A stretch of 21,563 nt of DNA, taken from IMG/VR virus record IMGVR_UViG_3300015360_000221, positions 1-21,563 of that record; one strand, given 5' to 3'. Below are positions 14,015 through 21,563 of this stretch, one piece after another. The notes under the pieces were generated by a model. It was not told the origin of the DNA and ran no database searches. It was given only the letters and a program-made list of their open reading frames with translations. The translations under genes were made by a program, and so were the position numbers. The DNA comes from a virus. Positions within the stretch are counted from its first letter, which is position 1. Each line of letters starts with the position of its first letter.

Positions 14015-16009
14015 TTAATTTAATTCTCCCCGTGGACAAGTTTCCCAAGGTTGGCATTTGTGGAATGGCAACAATTGATATATACTCACGCATGAAGAAG
14101 CTTGCGAAGCTGACGCAAACACACGGTCGCTTGCAACTAATCCTTTTGGAGTAATGCAGGCCACTGGAAACATACATGGCACGCACTCTTCCTTAGTTGC
14201 AGCACCACCTAATGGTTGGCAATCTTTTCCAGCAGCTAACAAAATTATTTCGTCTGCCACAAATGCGTGTAATTGAGCATAATTAACATACCTTTTCTCG
14301 GTCACATGATAAGTTTCGTTACTTACAAATGTTATTTTATTGGAAGGATTTTTTTCCACATCTCCAACAACGGTAACATGTTCGTCATGGGTGGAACAAA
14401 TATAATCACCGCCTGCTCGTACAAATATTTGTCCCGGCCCAGATGGTTTTTCTTGCATACGAAAAATATGTGGTCCTCTTTCAGTGTTGTCGATTTGCGG
14501 AGCAGTCAGTTGTATAAATTGTTGTTGCGTTTCTTCTTGAGAAAAATCATCTTGCATAAGAATTTCTAATCCGTACCCTGATCTCAATCTAATAAATGCT
14601 TTGGTTGCTTTGGATACAGGCACGCCTCCTTCGCTTCTACAAGGACTTGATTGCTCGTTTTCCTCATCTATCATCTGCAAAATATGGTTACTGGTACTTT
14701 GCATGGTTATGCCACGCTTTTCTCCTCCCACATTAGGTGGCGAACCGGGACAATCTGGCTTTCCAGTGGTATGGTCGTTTAGCTCAATTTTATTACCACT
14801 GGCACTAATCATACGTATATAATTTTCTTCGCCACGCAGACTGCTATCTGATTCTTTATCGCTCATTTCAATGCGATGGCCAGTGGCAGATGTCCAAGAA
14901 GTTTTGCCTGCATATTTATCACTACATCCAAAACTAAAAGGAGAAAGACTTTGCTCCCATCCCGGCTCACCACCGCCCGGTTCTTCCACTGAATCATCCA
15001 TTACAAAAGAGTGTCCAGACAAAGATAAAAATTGTATTCCGCTTTGTGGTAATTCGCATTTATTATTTTGAGGAGTACCCGGTCCCTTTAGTGGTCTACA
15101 TTCGTTTTTATGTTTAAAATAAATATTTCCTTGACTTTCAACAATTGAAGAATTGGAAGATTCACCCTCACAGGTTGTGCTTTCTTCTTGTTCTTCACAA
15201 TCTACCTGTTGCCCACCGCCACATTCTGGGTGTGACCACGATTTGCAATCGTGCATTGGATCATCTTTAAAAATCATCCAATTTCCAGCACTTGACATTA
15301 TTTCAAGTCTTTTATTTTTGTGACCACATTTATAATCACCATCTACAAGTTTAACCATGTGTTTTTGAGGAGTTTTGAATCCATAAATATTTGGATAAGT
15401 CAACTTCTCCTGTGCGTCTGGCGTTTCTGTAAAATCTACTCTTGAAGTGGAATCAAATCCATTGTAATTTTCGGTGTTCCACTGTGGGAATACTTGTGAT
15501 CCATCGTTTGCCCCTGCAAGATAACCTTTCCTGTGTCCTTCATGAATTTTGTAATATTCTTCTATATTGAAGTTCCAATTATGTTCCCCATCTGGTCCTC
15601 TGTTTCTGTGCCATAGAGTTCCAAGATAATATGGCGAAGACCTGCTTCCGTTTTCAAAAATTATTCCAAGAGTAGAACCTGCCGGAGGAACCCAATTTAG
15701 TCCACAATCATCAAATCCTCCCATTGCAGATATTGGATAAGCATATGGCAACGATTTAACAGGAATATTATTCTCATGAAACAAAGGACTAAAAAATCTA
15801 ACTCTATTTTGTTTATAAGCATCTATTGTGTCTATGCACAATGCAGTAAAAAGTCCAAATTGAGTTTCTGATTGCGGAGGAATTTTCCACCGTTTCTTAA
15901 CTTCGCTTTGAACCAATGACTTGACATCGTATCCAGTTTCATAGAAACGTTCTTCTATTGAACGAATACGTCTGTCGAATACATCAAATTTATCTATTAT
16001 TTTTGTCAT
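14015..16009 (-). CDS. Tail spike / gp5-VgrG-like baseplate hub spike protein
   Basis: The start is set at ATG 16007-16009, which shares one base with the upstream stop (TAATG); an in-frame TTG three codons earlier is less likely. The 664-residue protein starts with a helical region, then an OB-fold-like gp5 N-domain at about 55-135 (YKQNRVRFFSPLF, LPYAYPISAMGG, VPPAGSTLGIIFENG, SPYYLGTLWH). After a linker comes a long repetitive part in which a short motif (G)(H/N)xxxxxDD/D recurs: SSAGNWMIFKDDP, SLSGHSFVMDDS, SATGHRIEMSDK, SASGNKIELNDH, STSNHILQMIDE and SGYGLEILMQDD. The same motif recurs in VgrG/gp5-type spikes that build a trimeric beta-helical needle. No lysozyme domain is visible. It has 20 cysteines, clustered at about 228-320 and 597-658. 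Confidence 0.85.
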   Translation of the reverse strand: MTKIIDKFDVFDRRIRSIEERFYETGYDVKSLVQSEVKKRWKIPPQSETQFGLFTALCIDTIDAYKQNRVRFFSPLFHENNIPVKSLPYAYPISAMGGFDDCGLNWVPPAGSTLGIIFENGSRSSPYYLGTLWHRNRGPDGEHNWNFNIEEYYKIHEGHRKGYLAGANDGSQVFPQWNTENYNGFDSTSRVDFTETPDAQEKLTYPNIYGFKTPQKHMVKLVDGDYKCGHKNKRLEIMSSAGNWMIFKDDPMHDCKSWSHPECGGGQQVDCEEQEESTTCEGESSNSSIVESQGNIYFKHKNECRPLKGPGTPQNNKCELPQSGIQFLSLSGHSFVMDDSVEEPGGGEPGWEQSLSPFSFGCSDKYAGKTSWTSATGHRIEMSDKESDSSLRGEENYIRMISASGNKIELNDHTTGKPDCPGSPPNVGGEKRGITMQSTSNHILQMIDEENEQSSPCRSEGGVPVSKATKAFIRLRSGYGLEILMQDDFSQEETQQQFIQLTAPQIDNTERGPHIFRMQEKPSGPGQIFVRAGGDYICSTHDEHVTVVGDVEKNPSNKITFVSNETYHVTEKRYVNYAQLHAFVADEIILLAAGKDCQPLGGAATKEECVPCMFPVACITPKGLVASDRVFASASQASSCVSIYQLLPFHKCQPWETCPRGELN

Positions 16010-17553
16010 TAACAAGTCTCAGGAGTGTAATCACCAGAACCAGCACCTCCAACAGGCTCTCCTGTCGGCAAATCAATTCCCGGAACAGGCAGAACTAACT
16101 TTAAAGTAGTTATAAACGAACCTTCTTTTATTGCATGATTTACGGAAATAACAATCCATGCTCTGTTTGTCAATACACGATTACATTGTGGATCGGCAAG
16201 CCAATCTCCACAACTGCCTTCGTTTTTTCCGTTTATCATTTGAGGAAGTGATCCTGATCCCTTTAGGTGAAATGGATTGATTACCACGATAGATGCCGTG
16301 GTGCCAACCAAAATTTTTATATCAGAAAACTTTTCCAAAGGATTGCCAACGATTTTCAATTCTGCCTCTATTGCTTGCAGCCCATCTGTCATGAAAGAGT
16401 TAGCTTTAGAGTGTGCTTTTTGTGATTGTGCAGTTTTTTTTACAGCATCTTCACCATGTACGCAATTACCGGGTTCTGAAACTGGTATGCTTTGTTGTAT
16501 GCCAGTTTGTGGGGTTTGTGGTTTTTTGCAAGGTCCAGCGGCTTCAGGGTCATTTTGGTTTGTTGGCTCACCAGTTGTAGAACCGCCTGAATTGCCAGCT
16601 ACTGATAATTTGGCAAATGCAGCAGCCCAATTTATTGTTGGAGAAAAGCTTATTACATCGCTACATTTTCCGCCATTAACTATAAAGGTTCCGATTGATG
16701 AACTGGAAAGTGACGACTCATTGCAACGTGGCAATGGGTCTTCCCAAAAAATTAAGGTTGGTATTTTTTCTGAAGTATCGTATGTAATCCTAATTCCTTT
16801 TTTGTCTTTGGTTAAAAATGGTTCTATCCATTTTTGTACTACAGAAAGTTTGTTCTGATTGTCGGCTTGCCATTTGCATACTGGATCACCTTCAAATTCC
16901 CATGTTCCACCAGCACGTTTTAAGAATTTGACTTTAGCTTTTGGTTCGTTATCACTGAAAAGTTTTATAATGGCTTCTTTTAAAGGAAGAGGATTTTCGT
17001 CATCCCCCCATATTTTTGATTCTCTTCCAACAAATGCTACTTGCATTGTATCAGTAGCAGTTACTATGAATTTAACTTTTCCTCCTTCAAAATTAACCTG
17101 CATATCCAATGGAACAAAGTTAACTTTACTTGACCACTGTACTCTTTTTGTGTTGAAGTTTTCAGTAGAATTTATAGAACATATTTCTGTAGACCATCCA
17201 TATCTAACCGTCATTTGGTTTTCGCCACTACTTGATGTTCCTAAGCATTTAATTATACTATCAACAAAAGCGTGAAAACTACCACCTTGTTCGTCTAGAA
17301 TTTCAAGCTTACAAGTCGCTCCATTAGACGTTCCGTATTCAAAACTTTTAATTACAGCTTCATGTCCAAACTGAGGGGCAGATTTATTGCCTACTGTTAT
17401 TTTTGCCTCTCCACCTCCTTTTCTGGAAAACACAACTTCTACTATAGGAGTTACACTTTCTCCCTGCAAACCAATGTTTTCTTCGATAGAAAATGGACCT
17501 CTTTTGAAAGAACCTATACATCCAGAAAGACATGAATTGATATTGTTAGCCAT
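16009..17553 (-). CDS. Baseplate hub protein (gp27 / late control D-like)
   Basis: This is a 514-residue protein. Features of the D/gp27 hub family are a beta-rich N-domain with GHEAVIKSFEYGTSNGATCK and MTVRYGWSTE near residue 115, a middle helix before LSVVQKWIEPFLTK, the stretch GGKCSDVISFSPTINW (about 292-307), and a C-terminal domain with CNRVLTNRAWIVISVNHAI followed by KEGSFITTLKLVLPVPGI. The hub trimer connects the tube to the spike, and the spike gene follows immediately with a one-base overlap. Its own ATG overlaps the stop of the LysM-like gene by one base. A Ser/Thr/Pro-rich linker near 315-365 separates the two halves. Confidence 0.78.
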   Translation of the reverse strand: MANNINSCLSGCIGSFKRGPFSIEENIGLQGESVTPIVEVVFSRKGGGEAKITVGNKSAPQFGHEAVIKSFEYGTSNGATCKLEILDEQGGSFHAFVDSIIKCLGTSSSGENQMTVRYGWSTEICSINSTENFNTKRVQWSSKVNFVPLDMQVNFEGGKVKFIVTATDTMQVAFVGRESKIWGDDENPLPLKEAIIKLFSDNEPKAKVKFLKRAGGTWEFEGDPVCKWQADNQNKLSVVQKWIEPFLTKDKKGIRITYDTSEKIPTLIFWEDPLPRCNESSLSSSSIGTFIVNGGKCSDVISFSPTINWAAAFAKLSVAGNSGGSTTGEPTNQNDPEAAGPCKKPQTPQTGIQQSIPVSEPGNCVHGEDAVKKTAQSQKAHSKANSFMTDGLQAIEAELKIVGNPLEKFSDIKILVGTTASIVVINPFHLKGSGSLPQMINGKNEGSCGDWLADPQCNRVLTNRAWIVISVNHAIKEGSFITTLKLVLPVPGIDLPTGEPVGGAGSGDYTPETC

Positions 17554-17882
17554 TAGAACACATCCGCTGGTAATCTGATGTTTGTTCCAGATTTAAATTC
17601 AAACACGTCTTTAATATTATTGGCTTCCATGATTTTCCACCAAAATTCAACAGTTCCATAAAATTGTTGTGACAATAAATCTGGCCTATATTCAGTTCCA
17701 GATTTTATAACTGTAAACCTGTCCCCAGATGATAATGGAGAATTTGCTTTTTTGTATGTTTTAAAAGTTAACAAATTACGATCTCCATATCTTATTACTG
17801 TTGCGTTAGCGTAGCGACTTAACGCACTAACAAGCTCTCTACTAGTTGGATTGATTTCTAACTCTGTTATTTTATTTGCCAT
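17553..17882 (-). CDS. Baseplate gp53/LysM-like protein
   Basis: The frame is open up to 17966, but that start would overlap the upstream gene by 83 bases; ATG 17880-17882, one base after that gene's stop (TAA-C-ATG), gives a cleaner 109-residue protein. The first half has VIRYGDRNLLTFKTYK (29-44). The second half has the LysM-like core GDRFTVIKSGTEYRPDLLS (53-71) followed by QQFYGTVEFWWKIMEANNI (72-90) and NIRLP. This matches T4 gp53 and LysM tail proteins, which help attach the tail tube base to wedges. There is no good Shine-Dalgarno, so translation is probably coupled to the upstream gene. Confidence 0.7.
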   Translation of the reverse strand: MANKITELEINPTSRELVSALSRYANATVIRYGDRNLLTFKTYKKANSPLSSGDRFTVIKSGTEYRPDLLSQQFYGTVEFWWKIMEANNIKDVFEFKSGTNIRLPADVF

Positions 17883-17883
17883 G

Positions 17884-18429
17884 TTATCTACCGCTTTCAA
17901 ATATTCTTTCTTGTCCGGGCAATGCTTCGCTTCTGTAAACAACCTCCCATGTTGTATCAACATCAAATTTATAAGGAGTAAAATTAAAACTGTCCCAAGC
18001 TACGTCTGTAGGGAATTTAACAGAATACGATTTTAATACTACGCACAATTCTGAATCTGCTAACAAAAGACCACATTTAATCCTGCATACAGGAGGAGGT
18101 ACGAAAGGTGCTCCTGAACTTGCGTCCTCACGAGGATAAACAGCACTTTCTAACAATCTTAGGTAAAAAAGATTTGTAACTACATCAGTTTGTTTTACAA
18201 CAAAAAAGTGCAACTGCATTGATATAGTTCTGTTTTCAGAATGAGAAAAAGTTTTAAGTGGAAAAGATCGCCCAATGACTGGTTCATCATTATATGATGC
18301 CGATTTTGAGTCAGTAATATCTGGAAGATTATTTAGCTCGATCTTTAATGCACCCCTTCTTACAGGAACAACTATGTAACATTTACTTATGTTTTCTAAC
18401 TCTCCACCGGGGATTGTTGCTCTAGGCAT
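17884..18429 (-). CDS. Tail tube-cap/CIS tube-like protein (gp48/gp54 or XkdP N-domain-like)
   Basis: A 181-residue, beta-rich protein. It shows the pattern seen in the N-terminal domain of contractile injection tube/LysM proteins: PDITDSKSASYNDEPVIGRS (34-53) followed by a strand pair ENRTISMQLHFFV, a helix NLFYLRLLESAVYP, PPPVCRIKCG, then VVLKSYSVKFP and a closing DVDTTWEVVYRS. In several systems this domain and a LysM domain are fused in one chain; here the LysM part is a separate gene immediately downstream. ATG 18429 has AAGAGG (18434-18439) four bases upstream. Lying between tape measure and hub, it likely forms or caps the first ring of the tail tube. The family assignment is moderately sure. 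Confidence 0.55.
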   Translation of the reverse strand: MPRATIPGGELENISKCYIVVPVRRGALKIELNNLPDITDSKSASYNDEPVIGRSFPLKTFSHSENRTISMQLHFFVVKQTDVVTNLFYLRLLESAVYPREDASSGAPFVPPPVCRIKCGLLLADSELCVVLKSYSVKFPTDVAWDSFNFTPYKFDVDTTWEVVYRSEALPGQERIFESGR

Positions 18430-18456
18430 AATTCCTCTTTTGTTTTTTACTGTGTA

Positions 18457-21400
18457 TTATATGCTATCGTTTGCCACTTGACGACTTGCATTGCTTTGGA
18501 AGTTGCCATATTGCCATGCACCATATGTCGGACTTGCAGTTGGTCTGTTGTTTTGAGTCATTGTGCTGGCGTGTTTTTGCGAGTCCGACATGCCGCTCAT
18601 TCCACTTGATGGAGTTAACAATTCGATAATTTTTTCATTGTCACTATGAATTTTAGCCAATAAAACAACTTGCTCATCAGCAGCCGCCGCAATAGCACTC
18701 ATTTCTTTCGTCATGTTGCCATCATTACCAATTCCTGCCGCCGTGCTTGCATATTGTTCCTTTACTCTGTCATAGGCATCTTTTATTGGCTTGCTTTCGG
18801 CTGTTACTGCGGATTGAGGCTTGCTTACTGAACCTCTTGTAGCAGAAGGAATTGCCATTCCTCCCATTTTTCCAGTTGAAATGAAATTCTCCATTGCAGA
18901 TTCTTCTGGCAACTTCATGCCATTTACCAATCCCTCTTTTGGGGTTATTTCAACTCTTTCGCCCTTGTGAACTTGCATGATCTGATCTTGTGAAGTAAGG
19001 AAGTTGCCGCCCTTTCTGAAAGAAGGAATTTTGTATTTACCCACATCATCTGGCATGTTTGCGTCCATGTATTTTTTTAGATCAGCAGTGCTATTAAAGT
19101 CTCTAGATTTTGCCCATTCTTTGAATTTTACTTGTGTTTCATTTGTGGCATGGTCACTGTTTACAGTTCTTAAATAGTTTCTTATTTCTGGCTGATTCAA
19201 CCTGCCTTTTTCAGTTGGTTTTATTGGCATGTTCTGAGAAACATCTGATGATCGAGAAACATCTAATGATTTAGATGATCCAGCATTGGCATCGGACTGA
19301 TCGTCATAAAATTTAATTTGAGCAGGATCAAAGTTTCCCTTTCCAGTTTTCTCCAGTTGTTTTTGAAGTGTTGCCTCACCTCCGACCATTTTTTCTGTAG
19401 CATCCACATGCGGCTGCGCCAATTCCAAACTTTTATCTGGAGAAACAGGGACAGCAGATGGAGACACGGCAGCACCAGCACTCTTATTGAGCAATTGCTT
19501 TCTGTTCGGCATACCAGTTTGTTTTCCTTCAAAATCTCCAAGTTTAGAATACAAATCAACTGCTTCACTACCCATAATGGTCTTCATGTTATCATTGGTT
19601 TTTTTAGATGCCGAATTAAAATCATCGATTATGGCGTCAAATGTAGCAAACATAGTATCAAATGACGATTTGCTATTGTCTCTAACGATAGACATATTTC
19701 TGTTTACATCGCCCTTAGACCTATTCGAAGCATAGTTTGCGTCTTTGCTTATTTTTGAAACGCCATTATTCCAAACCTTATCACTTAAAACTTTTTGGTT
19801 GCGTTCAAGTTTAGTTGCGTTGCCAGCAACAGCAGCTTCGGTAGATTTGGCATCTGGTCCATCTAGAAGATCACTCCATAGGTCCTTAATTCCAGACCAC
19901 ATTCTGCTGAATAATCCTGTGGTTGCGTTTTTTGTGTCTTTGCCCATTCCTTTCGATCCCGCTTCTTTTACGGCAGAACTTGCATTAATTTTTTCTGGAG
20001 ATACAGTTTTTGCTACTCTTGCTGTTCCGCCTTCTGTTCCAGCTTCTTTTCCTAATGTAAGTTGACTGACGAAGTTACTTATTCCCTCCATTCCTGCTTC
20101 TTTTCCTAATCCAGTTGTGAATGCTCCCATGTTAAGCATGGATGCTTCTGACATTGCAGACCCCATTGCTTTCATTGCCTTGACAAGCTCTAATATCAAT
20201 TCTGTTGTATTATTCAATCTTTCTTTGGCGTTTTCAAGTTCATCATTATCAGGCATCAATTCAATTGGAGACAATATGCCAGTTCGTATAAATTTAGCAA
20301 TGTTTTTGAATACTTCCGAAAAAATGTCTGCTTGTGACAGTATTTCTTGCATTTCGCTATCGCCAGTAGAAAACCATCCAGAAGGATTTGATAATTTAAA
20401 CAATTCGCTTGAAAGGTTTTTCATTAATTCTGGAATAGCTTTGATGATTCCTGTTATTGATGTCATCTTGGTTGATATATCGCCTAAATTTATTCCTGAA
20501 AAATTAGATGATATAGGTTCTATGATGCTCCATCTTAAAAATTCGGCTATAGTAAAGAAAGCATCTCTGAATTCACCGCTTTTCACCAATTCATTGATCG
20601 TGTCAATTTTAGCTTCTTTATACCAGAACAAACCACTTCTTTGAGTCAATGGCACCAATTCATTAACAAGCGATGATAATAAAGTAGGAACAGCTTTGAT
20701 AACTTCTATTATTGATGTAATCTTAGTTGGTATATCGCCTAAATCTATTCCTGAAAAATTAGATGATATAGGTTCTATAATGTCCCATCTTAAAAATTCG
20801 GCTACTGCAAAGAAGGCATCTCCAAATCCACCGCTTTTTGTCAACTCGCTAATCGTATCAATTTTAGCGTCTTTATACCAGAACAAACCACTTCTTTTAG
20901 TCAATGGCACCAATTCATTAACAAGCGATGACAATAAAGGAGGCACAGCTTTGATAACTTCTATTATTGATGTCATCTTAGTTGATATATCACCTAAATC
21001 TATTCCTGAAAAATTAGATGATATAGGTTCTATAATGCTCAATCTTAAAAATTCGGCTACAGCAATAAAAGCGTTTTTGAATTCACCGCTTTTTGTCAAC
21101 TCGCTAATCGTATCAATTTTAGCTTCTTTATACCAGAACAAACCACTTCTTTTAGTCAATGGCACCAATTCATTAGCAAGTGATGATAATAAAGGAGGCA
21201 CAGCTTTGATGATTTCTACTATTGATGTCATCTTAGTTGATATATCGCCTAAATCTATTCCAGAAAAATTAGATGATATAGGTTCTATAATGTCCCATCT
21301 TAAAAATTCGGCTACTGCAAAGAAGGCGTCTCCAAATTCACCACTTTTTGTCAACTCGCTAATCGTGTCAATTTTAGCTTCTTTATACCAGAACAAACCA

Positions 21401-21563
21401 CTTCTTTGAGTCAAAGGCACCAATTCATTAACAAGCGATGACAACAAAGGAGGTACAGCTTTTATTATTTCAGATAGTGATTTAAAATTTCCAGATATAT
21501 CATTTAAGTTAATTCCAGAAAAGTTATTTTGAATTGGTAAAATTATATCATTTTTAAGGAATT
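18457..21563 (-). CDS. Tail tape measure protein, partial (N-terminus outside window)
   Basis: The frame is open from the right edge of the window to the TAA at 18457, at least 1034 codons; the TTG at 21447 is a repeat-internal codon, not the start. It begins with four near-identical 85-residue repeats plus partial and degenerate units (see repeat entry), then a helical segment, an alanine/glycine-rich region with the amphipathic stretch GLFSRMWSGIKDLWSDLL, and a long polar, Ser/Asp/Lys-rich region. A C-terminal module GGNFLTSQDQIMQVHKGERV followed by EITP is the ending typical of tape measure and minor tail proteins. Tape measures set tail length and line the tube. Position directly upstream of the tube-cap and hub genes supports this. 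Confidence 0.87.
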   Translation of the reverse strand, partial: FLKNDIILPIQNNFSGINLNDISGNFKSLSEIIKAVPPLLSSLVNELVPLTQRSGLFWYKEAKIDTISELTKSGEFGDAFFAVAEFLRWDIIEPISSNFSGIDLGDISTKMTSIVEIIKAVPPLLSSLANELVPLTKRSGLFWYKEAKIDTISELTKSGEFKNAFIAVAEFLRLSIIEPISSNFSGIDLGDISTKMTSIIEVIKAVPPLLSSLVNELVPLTKRSGLFWYKDAKIDTISELTKSGGFGDAFFAVAEFLRWDIIEPISSNFSGIDLGDIPTKITSIIEVIKAVPTLLSSLVNELVPLTQRSGLFWYKEAKIDTINELVKSGEFRDAFFTIAEFLRWSIIEPISSNFSGINLGDISTKMTSITGIIKAIPELMKNLSSELFKLSNPSGWFSTGDSEMQEILSQADIFSEVFKNIAKFIRTGILSPIELMPDNDELENAKERLNNTTELILELVKAMKAMGSAMSEASMLNMGAFTTGLGKEAGMEGISNFVSQLTLGKEAGTEGGTARVAKTVSPEKINASSAVKEAGSKGMGKDTKNATTGLFSRMWSGIKDLWSDLLDGPDAKSTEAAVAGNATKLERNQKVLSDKVWNNGVSKISKDANYASNRSKGDVNRNMSIVRDNSKSSFDTMFATFDAIIDDFNSASKKTNDNMKTIMGSEAVDLYSKLGDFEGKQTGMPNRKQLLNKSAGAAVSPSAVPVSPDKSLELAQPHVDATEKMVGGEATLQKQLEKTGKGNFDPAQIKFYDDQSDANAGSSKSLDVSRSSDVSQNMPIKPTEKGRLNQPEIRNYLRTVNSDHATNETQVKFKEWAKSRDFNSTADLKKYMDANMPDDVGKYKIPSFRKGGNFLTSQDQIMQVHKGERVEITPKEGLVNGMKLPEESAMENFISTGKMGGMAIPSATRGSVSKPQSAVTAESKPIKDAYDRVKEQYASTAAGIGNDGNMTKEMSAIAAAADEQVVLLAKIHSDNEKIIELLTPSSGMSGMSDSQKHASTMTQNNRPTASPTYGAWQYGNFQSNASRQVANDSI
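20428..21563 (-). repeat. 255-bp (85-residue) tandem repeat inside the tape measure gene
   Basis: Units lie at 21193-21447, 20938-21192, 20683-20937 and 20428-20682, with a partial diverged unit at 21448-21563 and a degraded one beyond 20428 (about 20160-20427). The spacing of the shared CAATTCATTA block (20656, 20911, 21166, 21421) is exactly 255 each time. Each unit encodes a chain starting LLSSLVNEL, with GLFWYK, EFLR and EPISSNFSGI blocks and ending near IIKAVPP. The very high nucleotide identity between full units points to recent duplication or gene conversion. Confidence 0.95.

Noticed and set aside
14763-14802. 9-bp inverted repeat with a 22-base loop in the spike gene
   Set aside because: The loop is long and the stem short enough to be expected by chance; no U-tract and no junction.
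16010-16015. TTG codon as start of the spike gene
   Set aside because: The ATG at 16009 forms a TAATG coupling with the upstream stop, as at the neighbouring 17553 junction; the TTG adds only two residues and has no Shine-Dalgarno.
16277-17275. Two plus-strand open frames (193 and 138 codons) opposite the hub gene
   Set aside because: They lie wholly within a well-supported minus-strand gene with family motifs, and the antisense proteins have no motif or ribosome site.
17883-17966. Longer start for the gp53/LysM-like gene at 17966
   Set aside because: It would add 28 residues encoded entirely inside the upstream gene; the ATG at 17882 right after its stop is a better start.
20117-21409. Long plus-strand open frames (175 and 237 codons) across the tape measure repeats
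   Set aside because: They are antisense shadows: the 255-bp period is a multiple of three, so the opposite frame stays open. No start signals and no recognisable domains.
20428-21563. CRISPR-like or rRNA-like reading of the regular repeats
   Set aside because: The repeats are contiguous 255-bp coding units without spacers and maintain one reading frame.

Overview
The window reads as part of the late structural region of an AT-rich contractile-tailed bacteriophage (myovirus-type), or a closely related prophage. Eighteen of the nineteen genes lie on the minus strand and are packed almost without gaps; many junctions are 1- to 28-base overlaps or have the Shine-Dalgarno of one gene inside the stop region of the previous one. 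No rRNA, tRNA, integrase, transposase or CRISPR array was found. The host cannot be named from the sequence. Family names below come from motif recognition by eye, not from a database search.

In transcription order (right to left), the first block is the tail and baseplate core: a tape measure protein with an exact 85-residue tandem repeat (18457-21563, its start lies beyond the window), a tail tube-cap/CIS-tube-like protein (17884-18429), a gp53/LysM-like baseplate protein (17553-17882), a gp27/gpD-like hub protein (16009-17553), a gp5/VgrG-like spike (14015-16009), a gp25-like sheath initiator (13595-14014), a baseplate J/gp6-like wedge protein (12019-13593) and a very large tail-protein-I-like wedge protein (8717-12010). 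This is the gene order expected for a contractile injection machine.

The second block (about 4439-8730) is more varied: a small structural-looking protein, a 90-residue unknown, a SET-domain protein (possible lysine methyltransferase), a fibre-like protein with an HxH motif, a degenerate glycosyltransferase-like protein, an unknown 145-residue protein and a coiled-coil protein. Embedded here is the only plus-strand gene (5134-5646), a nucleoside 2-deoxyribosyltransferase-like protein with its own near-consensus sigma70-type promoter. This looks like a 'moron' inserted into the late operon.

The third block (1-4436) has three consecutive genes that share an N-terminal module with an (A/E)HHN signature and then diverge into PKD/Ig-like and other beta-rich domains. 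They are best read as a set of paralogous host-contact or decoration proteins. The leftmost one runs off the window.

Besides the genes, several perfect inverted repeats with 3-base loops lie inside coding sequence (14-bp stem at 9623-9653; 10-bp stems at 1893-1915 and 11845-11867; 8-bp stem at 870-888). By rough estimate this is more than chance predicts. No gene-free stretch longer than about 60 bases exists in the window.
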